64,000 nt of DNA from Hymenobacter crusticola (GCF_002154225.1 NZ_MTSE01000004.1:434001-498000), one strand, 5' to 3'. Counted from the stretch's first letter, positions 18,866-28,949 are shown. Program-made: numbers and translations. Notes: generated by a model from the sequence alone, not told the origin.

Positions 18866-21088
18866 CTAGCTTTTCTTGCTAGCCGCTTTCTTCTCCGGTG
18901 CTTTGGTAGCTCCTTTCATCGGGAAGCCGCGCTCTTTCATCAGCGCGTCAATTTTCGGGTCGCGGCCGCGGAAGCTGCGGTAGGCGTCGGCGGGGTCCAC
19001 GGTGTTGCCCACGGAGAGGATCTTCTCTTTCAAGCGCTTGGCTACGGCTTTGTCGTAGGGGCCGCTCGCCTCAGTGAAGGCACTGAAGGCATCGGAGGCT
19101 AGCACCACCGACCACAGGTAGCTATAGTAGCCGGCCGAGTAGCCGTCGGAGGAGAAGACGTGCGAGAATTGCGGAGTGCGGTGGCGCATCACAATCTCGC
19201 TGGGCATCCCGAGCTGGGTCAGGGTTTCGCGCTCAAACTTATCGGGGTCAATCTTCTGGTCGCCGGCTAGGTGCAGCTTCATGTCGATGAGGGCGCTGGC
19301 TAGGAACTCGGTGGTTTCGAAGCCTTGGTTGAAGGTCGATGCCTTTTCAATGCGGTCTACCAATGCCTGCGGAATGGGCTTGCCGGTTTGATAATGCACC
19401 GCGAAACGCTGAAGCACTTGCGGCGTGGGCAGCCAGTTCTCCATCACCTGCGACGGGAACTCCACGTAGTCGCGCACTACGCTCGTGCCCGAGAGCGTCG
19501 GGTACGTCACGTTGGACGAGAGACCGTGCAGGGCGTGGCCGAACTCGTGGAACAGCGTGGTGGCATCCGTCCAGGAAATAAGAACGGGCGCGCCATCTTT
19601 GCCCTTCACGAAGTTGGAGTTGTTCGACACGATAGTGGCTATTTCACTATCCATGCGCTCCTGCTTGCGGTAGGCGTTCATCCAAGCGCCGGAGCGCTTG
19701 CCCGGCCGGGCATACGGGTCGAAGTACCACAGACCTAGGTGCTTGCCGGTAGTTTTGTCCTTCACCTCCCACACCTTCACGTCCGGGTGATACACAGGCA
19801 CATCCGTTACGGGCGTGAAGGCGAAGCCGTAGATTTCGCCAGCCACCCAGAACATGCCTTCGCGCATTTTATCAAGTTGCAGGTACTCTTTCACCTCGTT
19901 TTGGTCGAGGTCGTAGCGGGCTTTGCGCACCTTTTCGGCGTAGTAGCGGTAGTCCCAGGGCGCAATCTTGAAGGTAGCACCTTCTTTAGTAGCTAGGGTC
20001 TGCATGTCAGCTACTTCCTGTTTCACACGGGCTACGGCGGGCACCCACACTTCTTCCATGAGCGCCATGGCCGCTTCGGGCGTTTTGGCCATGGTGTTGT
20101 CGAGGCGCAAGTGAGCGTGCGTTTTGTAACCCAGCAGCTTGGCCCGCTCGGCGCGCAACTGTAGAATCTCAGTGATGAGGGCGTTGTTATCATGCTCGCC
20201 GCCATTGTCGCCGCGGTTGTAGAACATGCGCCACGCCTTTTCGCGTAGCTTGCGCTGGTCGGAGTACGTCAGGAAGGGCTCGATGGACGAGCGGGTGTTG
20301 GTAATGACGCCCGCGCCCGAAAGCTTACGCGAAGTGGCTGCGTTGGCCGCATCGTCGCGCAAGGACTGAGGAAGACCACCTAGGTCGGCGGCCGTTTTGA
20401 GCACCAGTACCGAGTCGTTCTCGTCGGCCAACACGTTCTGGCTGAACTTGGTAAATAGCCCCGCGAGCTGCTGGTTTATCTCCGACAGGCGCTTCTTGGC
20501 GTTGGCGTCCAGCTTGGCGCCCGACCGCACAAAGTTATTGTAATACACGTACGCCAGGCGCTGCTGCTCCGGCGTTAGCTTCTTTTTGTCGGGCGAATTG
20601 TAGACGGCTTCAATGCGCTTGAACAACGCTTCATTCTGCGTGATCTGGTCGCTGAACGCGGCCATGCGCGGGGCCATTTCGCGCTGCACCGCCTGCACCT
20701 CGGGGTTGCTCATGGTGCTCGACCAAATGCCGTACACCGTTTGTACCTGGTCGAGGGCGTTGCCGGCCCGTTCCATGGCGGCAATTGTATTCTCGAAGTT
20801 GGGCGCTTGCTTGTTGTTGGCAATGGCTTGCACCTCTGCTAGGTTTTGCGCCATGGCTGCTTCCAGCGCAGGCTTAAATTGGCTCACCTGCACTTTGTCG
20901 AAAGCTGGGTAGCCCCCGTACGAACCTGCCCACGAAGCGAGCAGCGGATTATCGACACGAACCGCGAAGCCAGTCGCGGGCTGAGTTTGGGCAAAGCTAG
21001 GAATAGACGTCACGGAAGCAGTAAGACTAACGGTGAGAAGGGCCGGTAAAAAGCGCCGTCTGCCGGAGGAGATGAAGAAAATAGACAT
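18866..21088 (-). CDS. dcp: M3 family metallopeptidase (peptidyl-dipeptidase Dcp-like)
   Basis: 740 residues from ATG 21088 with a signal peptide (MSIFFISSGRRRFLPALL ... SFA). The zinc-binding motif FHEFGHALHGLSS is at about residue 514, and NWLPTPQVLQRFAVHY and AGYYSYLWSVVLASDAF are conserved M3 (thimet/Dcp) blocks. The C-terminus shows the Dcp-type SFRGRDPKIDALMKERGF. It would cleave dipeptides from oligopeptides, here in the periplasm. An upstream ATG at 21154 would add a poor leader. The C-terminal tail is lysine/alanine-rich. Confidence 0.93.
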   Translation of the reverse strand: MSIFFISSGRRRFLPALLTVSLTASVTSIPSFAQTQPATGFAVRVDNPLLASWAGSYGGYPAFDKVQVSQFKPALEAAMAQNLAEVQAIANNKQAPNFENTIAAMERAGNALDQVQTVYGIWSSTMSNPEVQAVQREMAPRMAAFSDQITQNEALFKRIEAVYNSPDKKKLTPEQQRLAYVYYNNFVRSGAKLDANAKKRLSEINQQLAGLFTKFSQNVLADENDSVLVLKTAADLGGLPQSLRDDAANAATSRKLSGAGVITNTRSSIEPFLTYSDQRKLREKAWRMFYNRGDNGGEHDNNALITEILQLRAERAKLLGYKTHAHLRLDNTMAKTPEAAMALMEEVWVPAVARVKQEVADMQTLATKEGATFKIAPWDYRYYAEKVRKARYDLDQNEVKEYLQLDKMREGMFWVAGEIYGFAFTPVTDVPVYHPDVKVWEVKDKTTGKHLGLWYFDPYARPGKRSGAWMNAYRKQERMDSEIATIVSNNSNFVKGKDGAPVLISWTDATTLFHEFGHALHGLSSNVTYPTLSGTSVVRDYVEFPSQVMENWLPTPQVLQRFAVHYQTGKPIPQALVDRIEKASTFNQGFETTEFLASALIDMKLHLAGDQKIDPDKFERETLTQLGMPSEIVMRHRTPQFSHVFSSDGYSAGYYSYLWSVVLASDAFSAFTEASGPYDKAVAKRLKEKILSVGNTVDPADAYRSFRGRDPKIDALMKERGFPMKGATKAPEKKAASKKS

Positions 21089-21151
21089 AAGAAAAACAGG
21101 TCTTTGCAAGAATGCAGCCCTGAAGATAGTACAAAGCCAACTGCCTATAAA

Positions 21152-21185
21152 CACAACTACCCCGACCTAGGCCGGGGCAGTTGTG
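21152..21185 (-). terminator. Terminator of FG-GAP gene
   Basis: CACAACTA plus CCCCG (from 21152) pairs with CGGGG plus CAGTTGTG (to 21185) around a CTAGG-containing loop, just past the stop of the leftward FG-GAP gene. Confidence 0.6.
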
Positions 21186-21223
21186 GAATTTGGTGTAGTG
21201 GGAGTGGTGAAAACAGGCGCCGT

Positions 21224-22936
21224 TTAATGCGTAATCATTATTTTTTGGCTTGTGGCTGGTGTTGCAATAGGGGTAAGCGTGAGGTAATAAATTCCTGAAG
21301 ACAAGGCTGCGCCCGAAAGCGAAAAGTGGTTGCGCCCCGCCGCCAACCGGACCGTTTGCTGGTAAACGCAGCGTCCGAGCGGATCGAGTAGCGTGAGGGT
21401 AGCAGGTTGGGCCGACGCGACAGTATACTCCACGACGAAGTCATCCTGCGCCGGATTGGGGTACACGTACGCGGGCTCCACGGGTTTGTCGGCTGCCGCT
21501 GCCAAGACGGCCGTTCCGTTAAAGAATACACGGGCTTTCTCAACCAACCGGCTGCGGGTCACTAGGTCGAGGTCCCCATCCCCGTCTAGGTCCGCGGCGA
21601 GCAGGCCCGAAGGGTGGGGGCCGGCTGCTAGGTCTGTGCTGCTACTGAAGTTGCCGTGTCCATCGTTGCGGCGTATGCTTAGGGTGCCGTCGCCGTCGTT
21701 GGTCGTGAGGAGGTCTAGGTCGCCGTCACCGTCCAGGTCCGCGGCGAGCAGGCCACTGGGAGTTTTACCAACCAGGATTGACGCCTCGTCGCTGAGTATG
21801 CCGGCGCCGTTGTTGCGTAGTAGCGTCACGGTGCCAGGCACTGCGGGGCTAGCATAGCTGGTTGTAAGAACATCTAGGTCGCCGTCGCCGTCGATATCAG
21901 CGGTGGCTAGGGCCGAGGGCGACGCGGGAAGATGCAGGGCATACGCGTAGCTGAACTGGCCTGCGCCATTGTTGAGCAGCACGTGCAGGCGGTGGGCAGA
22001 GGTTGTGGCCACGAGCAGGTCTAGGTCGCCGTCGTTGTCGAGGTCAGCGGTGTTCATATCGACGGCGGTAGTCTGCGTAACAGCAAGCTTCGGGCTAAGT
22101 GCGCCGAAGCGGCCCGTACCATTGTTAAGGCTCACAAAAATGCCCCCATCAGCGGCAATGAGCAGATCTTGGCTGCCATCCCCGTCTACATCGCCTACGG
22201 TGACGAGGCGGTCGGTGGTGGTGGTAAAGCCTACATCTACCGATGTGCGGCCCGGAAAGTGTCCCGTGCCGTCGTTTAACCCTACTGAGACGCTGGCCCC
22301 ATTGCCACCCCCACTGATTACCACGAAGTCCAAGTCGCCGTCGTTGTCAAAATCTGCCATGCGCAGGCTTTTAGGGCTCCGGCCCACACCACTTTCCGTC
22401 CAGTCTTCGCTGAAGTTGCCTTTGCCATCGTTCAAGTGCACGCTCACCCAATTGGGGCTGCTGTTCGTGGCCAGCAGATCGAGGTCACCATCGCCGTCGA
22501 TGTCGGCCACGGCGGTGCTGCTTGGGCTGAACCCTAGCGTGGCTTCGGCACTGGTCGCGAATGTGCCAGAGCTAGGTTTTACTTGAGTAGTAAACTGATA
22601 TACCAGCGGCTTGCTGGGCGCTTCGCTGCTACTGAGCACCGAGGTGGGCGAAGTGACTAACACGGTTTCGCCCGCTTTGAAGTTGGTTGCCGGGTCAAAG
22701 GTGACCGTGCGGCCTGCCACGGTGGCCGTGCCTGCTTTGCGGCCTCCTGCCAACTGGCTAAACACGCCGACGTTGGCGGCGGTGCTGGCGTATAGGTCGT
22801 GGCTATACGTTAAGTGCACGGACGTCGCGCACGCAGCAGGCGCATAGCGAGCGGGAGCAAACTGCTGCGCCTGCATTTGGGCTTGCAGCGGTAAGGTGAG
22901 CACAAGAAAACCACTCAGCAGTAGGGGTATTCTCAT
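21224..22936 (-). CDS. FG-GAP/VCBS repeat protein with T9SS sorting domain
   Basis: 570 residues from ATG 22936 with signal MRIPLLLSGFLVLTLPLQA. A Big-like N-terminal domain (HLTYSHDLYASTAANVGVFS ... TVTFDPATNFKAGETVLV) is followed by about seven FG-GAP calcium-binding repeats carrying DIDGDGDLDLL, DFDNDGDLDFV, DVDGDGSQDLL and similar. The last ~80 residues (YVYPNPAQDDFVVEY ... SLSGAALSSGIYYLTL) are a type A type-IX-secretion sorting domain, so it should be exported to the cell surface. The repeats suggest an adhesin or scaffold. The repetition of DGDGD codons is a risk for misassembly. Confidence 0.9.
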   Translation of the reverse strand: MRIPLLLSGFLVLTLPLQAQMQAQQFAPARYAPAACATSVHLTYSHDLYASTAANVGVFSQLAGGRKAGTATVAGRTVTFDPATNFKAGETVLVTSPTSVLSSSEAPSKPLVYQFTTQVKPSSGTFATSAEATLGFSPSSTAVADIDGDGDLDLLATNSSPNWVSVHLNDGKGNFSEDWTESGVGRSPKSLRMADFDNDGDLDFVVISGGGNGASVSVGLNDGTGHFPGRTSVDVGFTTTTDRLVTVGDVDGDGSQDLLIAADGGIFVSLNNGTGRFGALSPKLAVTQTTAVDMNTADLDNDGDLDLLVATTSAHRLHVLLNNGAGQFSYAYALHLPASPSALATADIDGDGDLDVLTTSYASPAVPGTVTLLRNNGAGILSDEASILVGKTPSGLLAADLDGDGDLDLLTTNDGDGTLSIRRNDGHGNFSSSTDLAAGPHPSGLLAADLDGDGDLDLVTRSRLVEKARVFFNGTAVLAAAADKPVEPAYVYPNPAQDDFVVEYTVASAQPATLTLLDPLGRCVYQQTVRLAAGRNHFSLSGAALSSGIYYLTLTPIATPATSQKIMITH

Positions 22937-23487
22937 AGATAAGGAATGAATAGCTAAGTAGTAGGTTAAAGTAGATTCTGCAGGTGGCCGGGCTAATAGC
23001 AAGACGTAAGGTGTTGTGCCCCTACAGCCCGGTTGACTAACGTACCTTTTTCTTTAAGCGGGAGATTTAGCCAACGCAATAGACTAAGCGAGCTAGTAGT
23101 AATTCTTGATTTGATTGATCTTTTTGAATATATGCCAAATGTAATGGCTTGTACGAGTAACTTCTAATTTTGATTCAAACAATTATATTTTTATATAAAA
23201 AGAAGACGAACGGCAGATAAGCAGCTAGGTGAAAAATATTTTTCGCGAATGCTGTAACGTTCGCAAAGTCGCGCAGTATCTCCGTCGAATTTTCTTCTAT
23301 CCCTTTTCTCCGCACCTTCTGTCTAGCTAGGTAGATGTGTTTTCGCCTCTTGGTGAAGGCGCCTTTTTCATGCTGCTAGCTGGTTTCGAGCGCCGCTTTT
23401 TGCTGCTGCCAGGCACTGCTGTGTCCGAGAATTTGGGGCGGCTTGTGCTTCTTTTTTCGTCCTATTGCCCTTAAGCTTATTGAGGAT
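22937..23487. other. Intergenic between divergent genes
   Basis: About 550 bases that must carry the divergent promoters of the FG-GAP and DUF5916 genes. The middle (23100-23250) is AT-rich, with the near-palindrome TTTTTATATAAAAA around 23190. No RNA gene or coding frame is supported. A weak hairpin with CGCCT/AGGCG near 23344-23361 precedes a T-run. Confidence 0.4.
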
Positions 23488-26046
23488 ATGCTACTTACCT
23501 CTACGCTGCGCTCTTGTTTGTTGCTGCTCGGCACCATCGGGGGGCTTCAGCTAGCCGCAGCCCAAACTCCTACCACACCTGTTCCGAGTACCGCCGCGGT
23601 GCCCGCCCCAAAGCGCCAACTGCAAGCCTTGCGCATTCGGGAGGCCATCAAGCTCGATGGCGTGCTCGACGAAGCCGTGTGGCAGCAGGCGCCCATTGCC
23701 ACCGATTTCATTCAACAGCGCCCTAATCCTGGCGTGCCGGAGAAGAACAAAACGGAAGTGCGCGTGCTCTACGACGATGCCGCCCTGTACGTGGGGGCCA
23801 TCATGCACGACTCGTCGCCGGATTCTATTCTGCGGGAAATAACCCAGCGTGACCAGTTTGGCAACACCGACATCTTCTCGGTATTTTTGGACACCTACCA
23901 CGACCAGCTCAACGGCTACAACTTCACCGTGACGACCTCCGGCGTGCAGCTTGATGGTCGCTACTCGCCCGCCGGCGGGGAAGATTTCAACTGGAACGCC
24001 GTGTGGGACGCACGCACCAGCCAGCGCGGCACCGATTGGATTGCCGAAATGCGCATTCCGTACTCGGCCATCCGCTTCAGCAACGCGCCCGAGCAGCTGT
24101 GGGGCCTCAACTTTGCCCGCCAGCGCAAGCGCGACAACGCCCAGTTTTTCTGGAATGAAGTGAAGCCGGCCGTCAATGGCTTCGTGAACCAGTGGGGCGA
24201 CTTGCGCGGCGTGCGCGACATTAAGCCACCGCTGCGCCTCTCGCTCACGCCCTACATATCGGCCTACGTGAATCACAACCCACTGAACGCCGCCGATACG
24301 CGCCGCACCACTACGTCGTTCAACGGCGGCGCCGATATCAAGTGGGGCATCAACGAAAGCTTCACGCTGGATGCCACACTGGTGCCGGATTTCGGGCAAG
24401 TGCAGAGCGACAACCAAGTGCTCAATCTGTCGCCTTTTGAAGTGCAATTCAACGAAAATCGCCAGTTTTTCACCGAAGGCACCGAGCTGTTCAACAAGGG
24501 CAACCTGTTCTACTCGCGGCGGGTGGGCGCCACACCGGTTGGCTTCTACAACGTGGGGCTAGGGGCCAAAGAAAAGGTAGTGCGCAACCCCGCCGAAACG
24601 CGCCTGCTGAATGCCACCAAAGTATCGGGGCGCACGAGCAAGGGGCTAGGTGTGGGGCTGTTTAATGCTGTATCGAGCGAGATGTACGCCACCGTGCGCC
24701 ACGAAGAAACCGGCGCCGACCGCCGCGTGCTAACGCAGCCGCTGAGCAACTATAGCATTTTTGTGCTCGATCAGTCGCTGAAGAACAACTCCTACGTGAG
24801 CCTGATCAACACCAACGTGACGCGGGCCGGCAGTACCTACGACGCCAACGTGACCGGCGGCTTGTTTCGTTTTGCCAACAAGAAAAATGCCTACGCCGTC
24901 GATGGGAGCCTGATCTACTCGCGGCGGCGGGGCACGGCCTTTGGCACTGAAAAAAGTATTGACGACCGCGACGGCTACAAGTACACCCTCGGGGTGGGCA
25001 AAATCAGCGGCAACTTCACCTGGAGCGTGAACCACCGCATCGAGTCGGCTACCTATAACCCCAACGACCTAGGTATTCTGTTCGGCAACAACAACATCAC
25101 CCAAACTGTGGACCTAGCGTATCGCAAATACAAACCCTTCTGGAAGGTCAATAACATGGCCTTCTTCTGGGAAATTGGCCATTCGCTGTTGTACCAGCCC
25201 ACGCGCTACCAGAACTTCTACGTGTACCACGGCTTCAACACCACCTTTACCAAGAGCTTCCTACAAGTCGGCTACGACTTCGACACCAACCCGACTTCCT
25301 ACGACTTCTACGAGCCACGCGTGGTGCCGCTGGGTCGGTACGTGGTGCGGGTGCCGGGCAATACGGGCATCGTGCTGTTTCTGAACTCCGACACCCGCAA
25401 AAAGCTGTCGTATGGCATCAACGCCGGCAACCGCACCTACGCCCTCGACGGACGGCTGCCGCGCCCGCGGCGCTTCAACTACAGCTTCGGCTTCTACCCG
25501 CGCTACCGCGTCAACGACCACCTCACGTTCCGCTACAGCCTGGATTGGAGCCTGGCCCAGAACCAGATCGGCTACGTCAACGGGGGGCTCAGTGACGACG
25601 AGCCGCTCGATCAGCCGTTCAAAGGGCAAATAGTGCTAGGTCGGCGCGACGTGGCCACGGTAGCCAACGTGGTGTCGGTGGCCTACACTTTCAACAACCG
25701 CATGTCGTTCACGCTGCGCACGCGCCATTACACCAGCAACGTGCGCTACGCCGACTTCTCCACCCTAGCTCCCAACGGCGACGAGCAACTCGCCGACTAC
25801 CGCCGCAACCGCGACAACACCTACAACGCCTTCAACGTGGACGCAGTGTACGCGTGGTGGTTTGCACCCGGTTCTCAGGTAAGCGTGGTCTGGAAAAACG
25901 CTGGCTACACGTCCCTGCTCGCCGAAGAAGCTACGCCACAGTTCTTCAATAACTTCAACAACACCATCAATACGCCGCACAATAACTCGCTGTCGGTGAA
26001 GGTGCTGTATTACTTGGATTACCTAACGTTTAAGCGGCAGAAGTAA
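23488..26046 (+). CDS. DUF5916 protein with CBM9-like N-terminal domain
   Basis: 852 residues from ATG 23488 with signal MLLTSTLRSCLLLLGTIGGLQLAAA. Residues ~40-230 show the CBM9-like pattern (IREAIKLDGVLDEAVWQQAPIA ... YVGAIMHDSSPDSI ... WIAEMRIPYSAIRF), followed by the DUF5916 region with LDATLVPDFGQVQSDNQVLNL and FNENRQFFTEGTELF, then a long beta-barrel-like C-terminal half. It is probably an outer-membrane protein; biochemical role unknown. An upstream extension from 23443 is unlikely. Confidence 0.9.
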   Translation: MLLTSTLRSCLLLLGTIGGLQLAAAQTPTTPVPSTAAVPAPKRQLQALRIREAIKLDGVLDEAVWQQAPIATDFIQQRPNPGVPEKNKTEVRVLYDDAALYVGAIMHDSSPDSILREITQRDQFGNTDIFSVFLDTYHDQLNGYNFTVTTSGVQLDGRYSPAGGEDFNWNAVWDARTSQRGTDWIAEMRIPYSAIRFSNAPEQLWGLNFARQRKRDNAQFFWNEVKPAVNGFVNQWGDLRGVRDIKPPLRLSLTPYISAYVNHNPLNAADTRRTTTSFNGGADIKWGINESFTLDATLVPDFGQVQSDNQVLNLSPFEVQFNENRQFFTEGTELFNKGNLFYSRRVGATPVGFYNVGLGAKEKVVRNPAETRLLNATKVSGRTSKGLGVGLFNAVSSEMYATVRHEETGADRRVLTQPLSNYSIFVLDQSLKNNSYVSLINTNVTRAGSTYDANVTGGLFRFANKKNAYAVDGSLIYSRRRGTAFGTEKSIDDRDGYKYTLGVGKISGNFTWSVNHRIESATYNPNDLGILFGNNNITQTVDLAYRKYKPFWKVNNMAFFWEIGHSLLYQPTRYQNFYVYHGFNTTFTKSFLQVGYDFDTNPTSYDFYEPRVVPLGRYVVRVPGNTGIVLFLNSDTRKKLSYGINAGNRTYALDGRLPRPRRFNYSFGFYPRYRVNDHLTFRYSLDWSLAQNQIGYVNGGLSDDEPLDQPFKGQIVLGRRDVATVANVVSVAYTFNNRMSFTLRTRHYTSNVRYADFSTLAPNGDEQLADYRRNRDNTYNAFNVDAVYAWWFAPGSQVSVVWKNAGYTSLLAEEATPQFFNNFNNTINTPHNNSLSVKVLYYLDYLTFKRQK

Positions 26047-26074
26047 GGCATTTGACCCAGCCCTAGCCTAAACG

Positions 26075-26112
26075 AAAGAAGGCCTAGCTGCACCAGCAGC
26101 TAGGCCTTCTTT
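26075..26112 (+). terminator. Terminator with CTAGCTGC core, copy 2
   Basis: The 17 bases from 26075 (AAAGAAGGCCTAGCTGC) pair perfectly with 26096-26112 around ACCA. It sits between convergent genes and shares its core and loop with the hairpin at 18801. Confidence 0.9.
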
Positions 26113-26128
26113 TTCCTGTTTGGGGATT

Positions 26129-26938
26129 TTAATAATCAGAATAAGCGGTTGGGTAAAGAAACTTCTGCTCATTTTTGGAGACGTTGTGCTGATACTCAGG
26201 CAACGCCGAAAGCTTTTTCCACTCGGGGTCGGCGCCGAAGGTCTTCCAGTGCTCGTCGCGGGCCGCTTGGTTTTCGAACGTGGTCAGGTACATCAGGTTG
26301 GGCATGTGGCTGCCCGCCATCACTCGCGCGTAGAACACCGCGTTGAACCCTAGGCGTTTGAACAGTCCCACTTCATCGCCTTTCACAAACATCTGAACCT
26401 TGTTCAGGTGCAGCTTTTCGTTGGGGCTTTCGTAGCTGCGCAACTCGTACACCCGCTCAGCGCGTGGTCCTTTGAGCGGGGGCGCTTGTAGCTGGATATT
26501 ATCGGCGAAGGATTGCAGCTGAATGATTTCCAAACGCTGGTAAGGCGGGTTGTCGTAGGCGGCGGTCCAGTAGCCCTGGTTGCTGCCTAGGCTTGGGCTT
26601 TGCTCCAAACGTTCGGTGACGCTCTGCAACTGGTTGAAGGATTTGTACGGGATGAGCACTAGAATGCGCCGATCTGCCGCTGTGTCGTTGCCGATGGGCT
26701 TGAAGACCCCGATTTTCTGGATACCTAGCTTGTGTATTTCGGGCAGGAAGGCATCTTTCAGAAAGGCGTCGACGCGGTCTTCTTGCTGCTTGTCTTTCAA
26801 GTGGTAAATCTTGAGCTGGTATAACTCGCGGTCGGCAGCGGCGGCTTGGTGGGCGTGCCCGGCTAGCACTGCCACGAGCAGCCACAACAGCCCCGTCTTG
26901 CTCAGCCACGGGCGAGCTAGGTTTGCCTTCATCTTCAT
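26129..26938 (-). CDS. NIPSNAP family protein, exported
   Basis: 269 residues. A signal peptide (LLWLLVAVLAGHAHQAAAA) precedes two ferredoxin-like NIPSNAP repeats: ELYQLKIYHLKDKQQEDRVDAFL in the first, and RVYELRSYESPNEKLHLNKVQMF with GSHMPNLMYLTTFENQAARDEHWKTF in the second. The second repeat's DEHWKTF is a family hallmark. The family is related to dimeric alpha/beta barrels; function in bacteria is undefined. Confidence 0.88.
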   Translation of the reverse strand: MKMKANLARPWLSKTGLLWLLVAVLAGHAHQAAAADRELYQLKIYHLKDKQQEDRVDAFLKDAFLPEIHKLGIQKIGVFKPIGNDTAADRRILVLIPYKSFNQLQSVTERLEQSPSLGSNQGYWTAAYDNPPYQRLEIIQLQSFADNIQLQAPPLKGPRAERVYELRSYESPNEKLHLNKVQMFVKGDEVGLFKRLGFNAVFYARVMAGSHMPNLMYLTTFENQAARDEHWKTFGADPEWKKLSALPEYQHNVSKNEQKFLYPTAYSDY

Positions 26939-27108
26939 AAGTTTTTAGGGTAGGAGTTGGGAGCACGAAACCTAGCGAAAAATCTACACCCGTACAGCAG
27001 CTAAGCGAAGGTTGGGTAAAAATTGTCCGAAAGAAACCCCCGCTACAGCTCAACTAGAGGCATTTCTGTCCGAACTACCTGTTCCCGCGCCCGTAAACCT
27101 TAGCATGT

Positions 27109-27123
27109 CTTGCCCGGGGCAAG
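27109..27123. promoter_or_regulatory. Perfect palindrome upstream of 27214 gene
   Basis: CTTGCCCGGGGCAAG is a 7-bp inverted repeat around one base, about 90 bases before the ATG at 27214. It could be an operator or a hairpin; no regulator gene is adjacent. Confidence 0.3.
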
Positions 27124-27213
27124 GCAAGCACAACCATAGAACCAAGCGGCTCTGTAGAGTCGCCTAAACAGTCCGGCGGCACTGCGAGCTAGCCGGGCAG
27201 GGAGAAGATAACC

Positions 27214-27705
27214 ATGAATGGCAAATCAGTACTGTACGGCTTGGCTGCGGGCGTAGCCGGCGTGGCCGCCATGACGCTGGCCGAGAAGATCGAGCAGCGC
27301 TTCACCAAGCGCCCCAACTCGTACGTGCCCGCCCACGTGCTGGAAAAGCTGCTGAAGCTCCCGCACAAGCCCGATGAAGAGCGGCTAGGCCTCAACTGGG
27401 CGATGCACTGGGGGCAAGGTATTGTGCTCGGCATTGTGCGGAGTATCATGGCCGAGCGCGGCTTGCGTGGCCCCATGGGCTCGTTCCTCTTCATGAACCT
27501 GCGCCTGCTCAACGACCAAACCCTGGAGAATGCTACCGGCGTGGGCGCCCTGCCCTGGACGTGGCCCAAGGATGAGCAAGCCATTGATCTGCTGCACAAA
27601 GGCATTTACGCCTTTACCACCGGCTACGTCCTCGACCGACTCATTCCTGGCCCCGACCAAACGCCCGTACCCCGCGAAGGTTGGACGGTAGGGGAGAAGG
27701 CCTAA
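27214..27705 (+). CDS. Conserved hypothetical membrane protein
   Basis: 163 residues with an N-terminal hydrophobic segment (VLYGLAAGVAGVAAMTLA) and a second hydrophobic stretch around HWGQGIVLGIVRSIMA. The motifs SYVPAHVLEKLL, NWAMHWGQG, NDQTLENATGVGALPWTWP and QAIDLLHKGIYAFTTGYVLD look strongly constrained, as in a conserved but unnamed family. No catalytic signature is recognised. Confidence 0.7.
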   Translation: MNGKSVLYGLAAGVAGVAAMTLAEKIEQRFTKRPNSYVPAHVLEKLLKLPHKPDEERLGLNWAMHWGQGIVLGIVRSIMAERGLRGPMGSFLFMNLRLLNDQTLENATGVGALPWTWPKDEQAIDLLHKGIYAFTTGYVLDRLIPGPDQTPVPREGWTVGEKA

Positions 27706-27741
27706 AGTACTACCTAGGTCCGCACGAAGAGCATCTGTTTT

Positions 27742-28542
27742 TTACTGGTGCAGCAACTTGCGGTCGGTGCTGGCGGCGTTGGAGAGGGCGCGTTCCAAAT
27801 CCCGCAAGTTGCTGTAATTGGGGCGAATGAAGCCGAGCTCCGGATTATCTAGGTCACGAATTGCCTGAACAGTCAGCACGGAGATAACCACAAAGAGGAT
27901 AGGCACGAAGTAGTGGCGCGTCTCCTGGGCACTGTTGGTGAAGCCCACCAAGATGCCAATGGCCCACGACGACACCAGCAGCAGCATGGTGATGGGGGAG
28001 GGCGTGCGTTCTTGGTAGGAATAATGAAGCCGCGAAGTGGCAACGTGGAGCTTGTGGAAGGCTGGCAGCAACTGCCGCAACTCCGCTGCCTGTGGCGAAG
28101 CGCCCCGAACGGAGCCGCGGAAGTACCGCCAAGCCTGGAAGTCAAGCGCTTCGATGTTGCGCAAGTGCGCCGAGTTGTGCGGTTTGCCAGGGCTGTGCTG
28201 GGCTAGCTCCAACGCCAGAAACTTCAGCAGAAACGCCCGCACCATTACGTGGGTAGCCTCTGGCAGCAGCTGGCTTTCCTGGTACAGCTCCACAATAGCC
28301 TCCGACGACTGATGGATGAGCGTGGTGCGTTCCTTGAGCGCATTGTTGGAGGAGAGCAGCGTGAAAGACAGCAGCAGGCCATAGATCGTAATCAGGGCGC
28401 TTTCGATGCCCGAGGGTTTCCACGTGCGGTGCCGTCGCCGGTAGTTTACTTCGGCCACTCCATAACCGATCAAGACGGCCAGCACCAGCGAAACCGGGTA
28501 CGCGAGCGAAAACCAGAAAACATCCAATGCGCTATGCTCCAT
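27742..28542 (-). CDS. DUF4239-like membrane protein
   Basis: 266 residues, two hydrophobic helices at the N-terminus (FWFSLAYPVSLVLAVLIGYG; ALITIYGLLLSFTLLSSNNA) and two at the C-terminus (PITMLLLVSSWAIGILVGF; YFVPILFVVISVLTVQAI), with a helical soluble middle. This four-helix layout and the ending RDLDNPELGFI match DUF4239 (bestrophin-like). It may form an anion channel, but that is family-level inference. Confidence 0.75.
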   Translation of the reverse strand: MEHSALDVFWFSLAYPVSLVLAVLIGYGVAEVNYRRRHRTWKPSGIESALITIYGLLLSFTLLSSNNALKERTTLIHQSSEAIVELYQESQLLPEATHVMVRAFLLKFLALELAQHSPGKPHNSAHLRNIEALDFQAWRYFRGSVRGASPQAAELRQLLPAFHKLHVATSRLHYSYQERTPSPITMLLLVSSWAIGILVGFTNSAQETRHYFVPILFVVISVLTVQAIRDLDNPELGFIRPNYSNLRDLERALSNAASTDRKLLHQ

Positions 28543-28949
28543 GAGCTAAGTGAACGAGAGAAGAACAATGCAAGTAACGAGCGAAAAGCTAGGCCAAGCT
28601 GCCCTGCTGCGCTGGTTGCTTAGTCCAAGTGGCGTAGGGTGGCCCGAGTAGCTGTTTACGCCGTTTTGGGGTAGAATCTGTGCGTAATTAAAAGTTTGAT
28701 AGTCAGTGGTGAATTCTACAAATAAGAGTAAATTATAGGTGTTCCGAAAGAGCGAACAAGTAGGCTCGTTTTCGGTGGCCTAGCTAGTATAATCTCACGT
28801 ATAAAAGTTGGGAGAAGCAAGTGGAGAAGCGAGGCAGAACGTGACCGGAAGGTCCCAGCGGTTGCTGGTGAGTTGCGGAGAGATGAGGGCCCCGAGGCTG
28901 CGTGCCGGCGCCTGATGAACAGAAGGAGACGTTGCTAAGCTACCACGCT
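28543..28949. other. Intergenic, nothing recognised
   Basis: Divergent promoter region between the DUF4239 and L,D-transpeptidase genes. Around 28680-28740 it is AT-rich. A frame from GTG 28902 extends the transpeptidase but lacks a plausible signal start. No hairpins of note. Confidence 0.4.
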
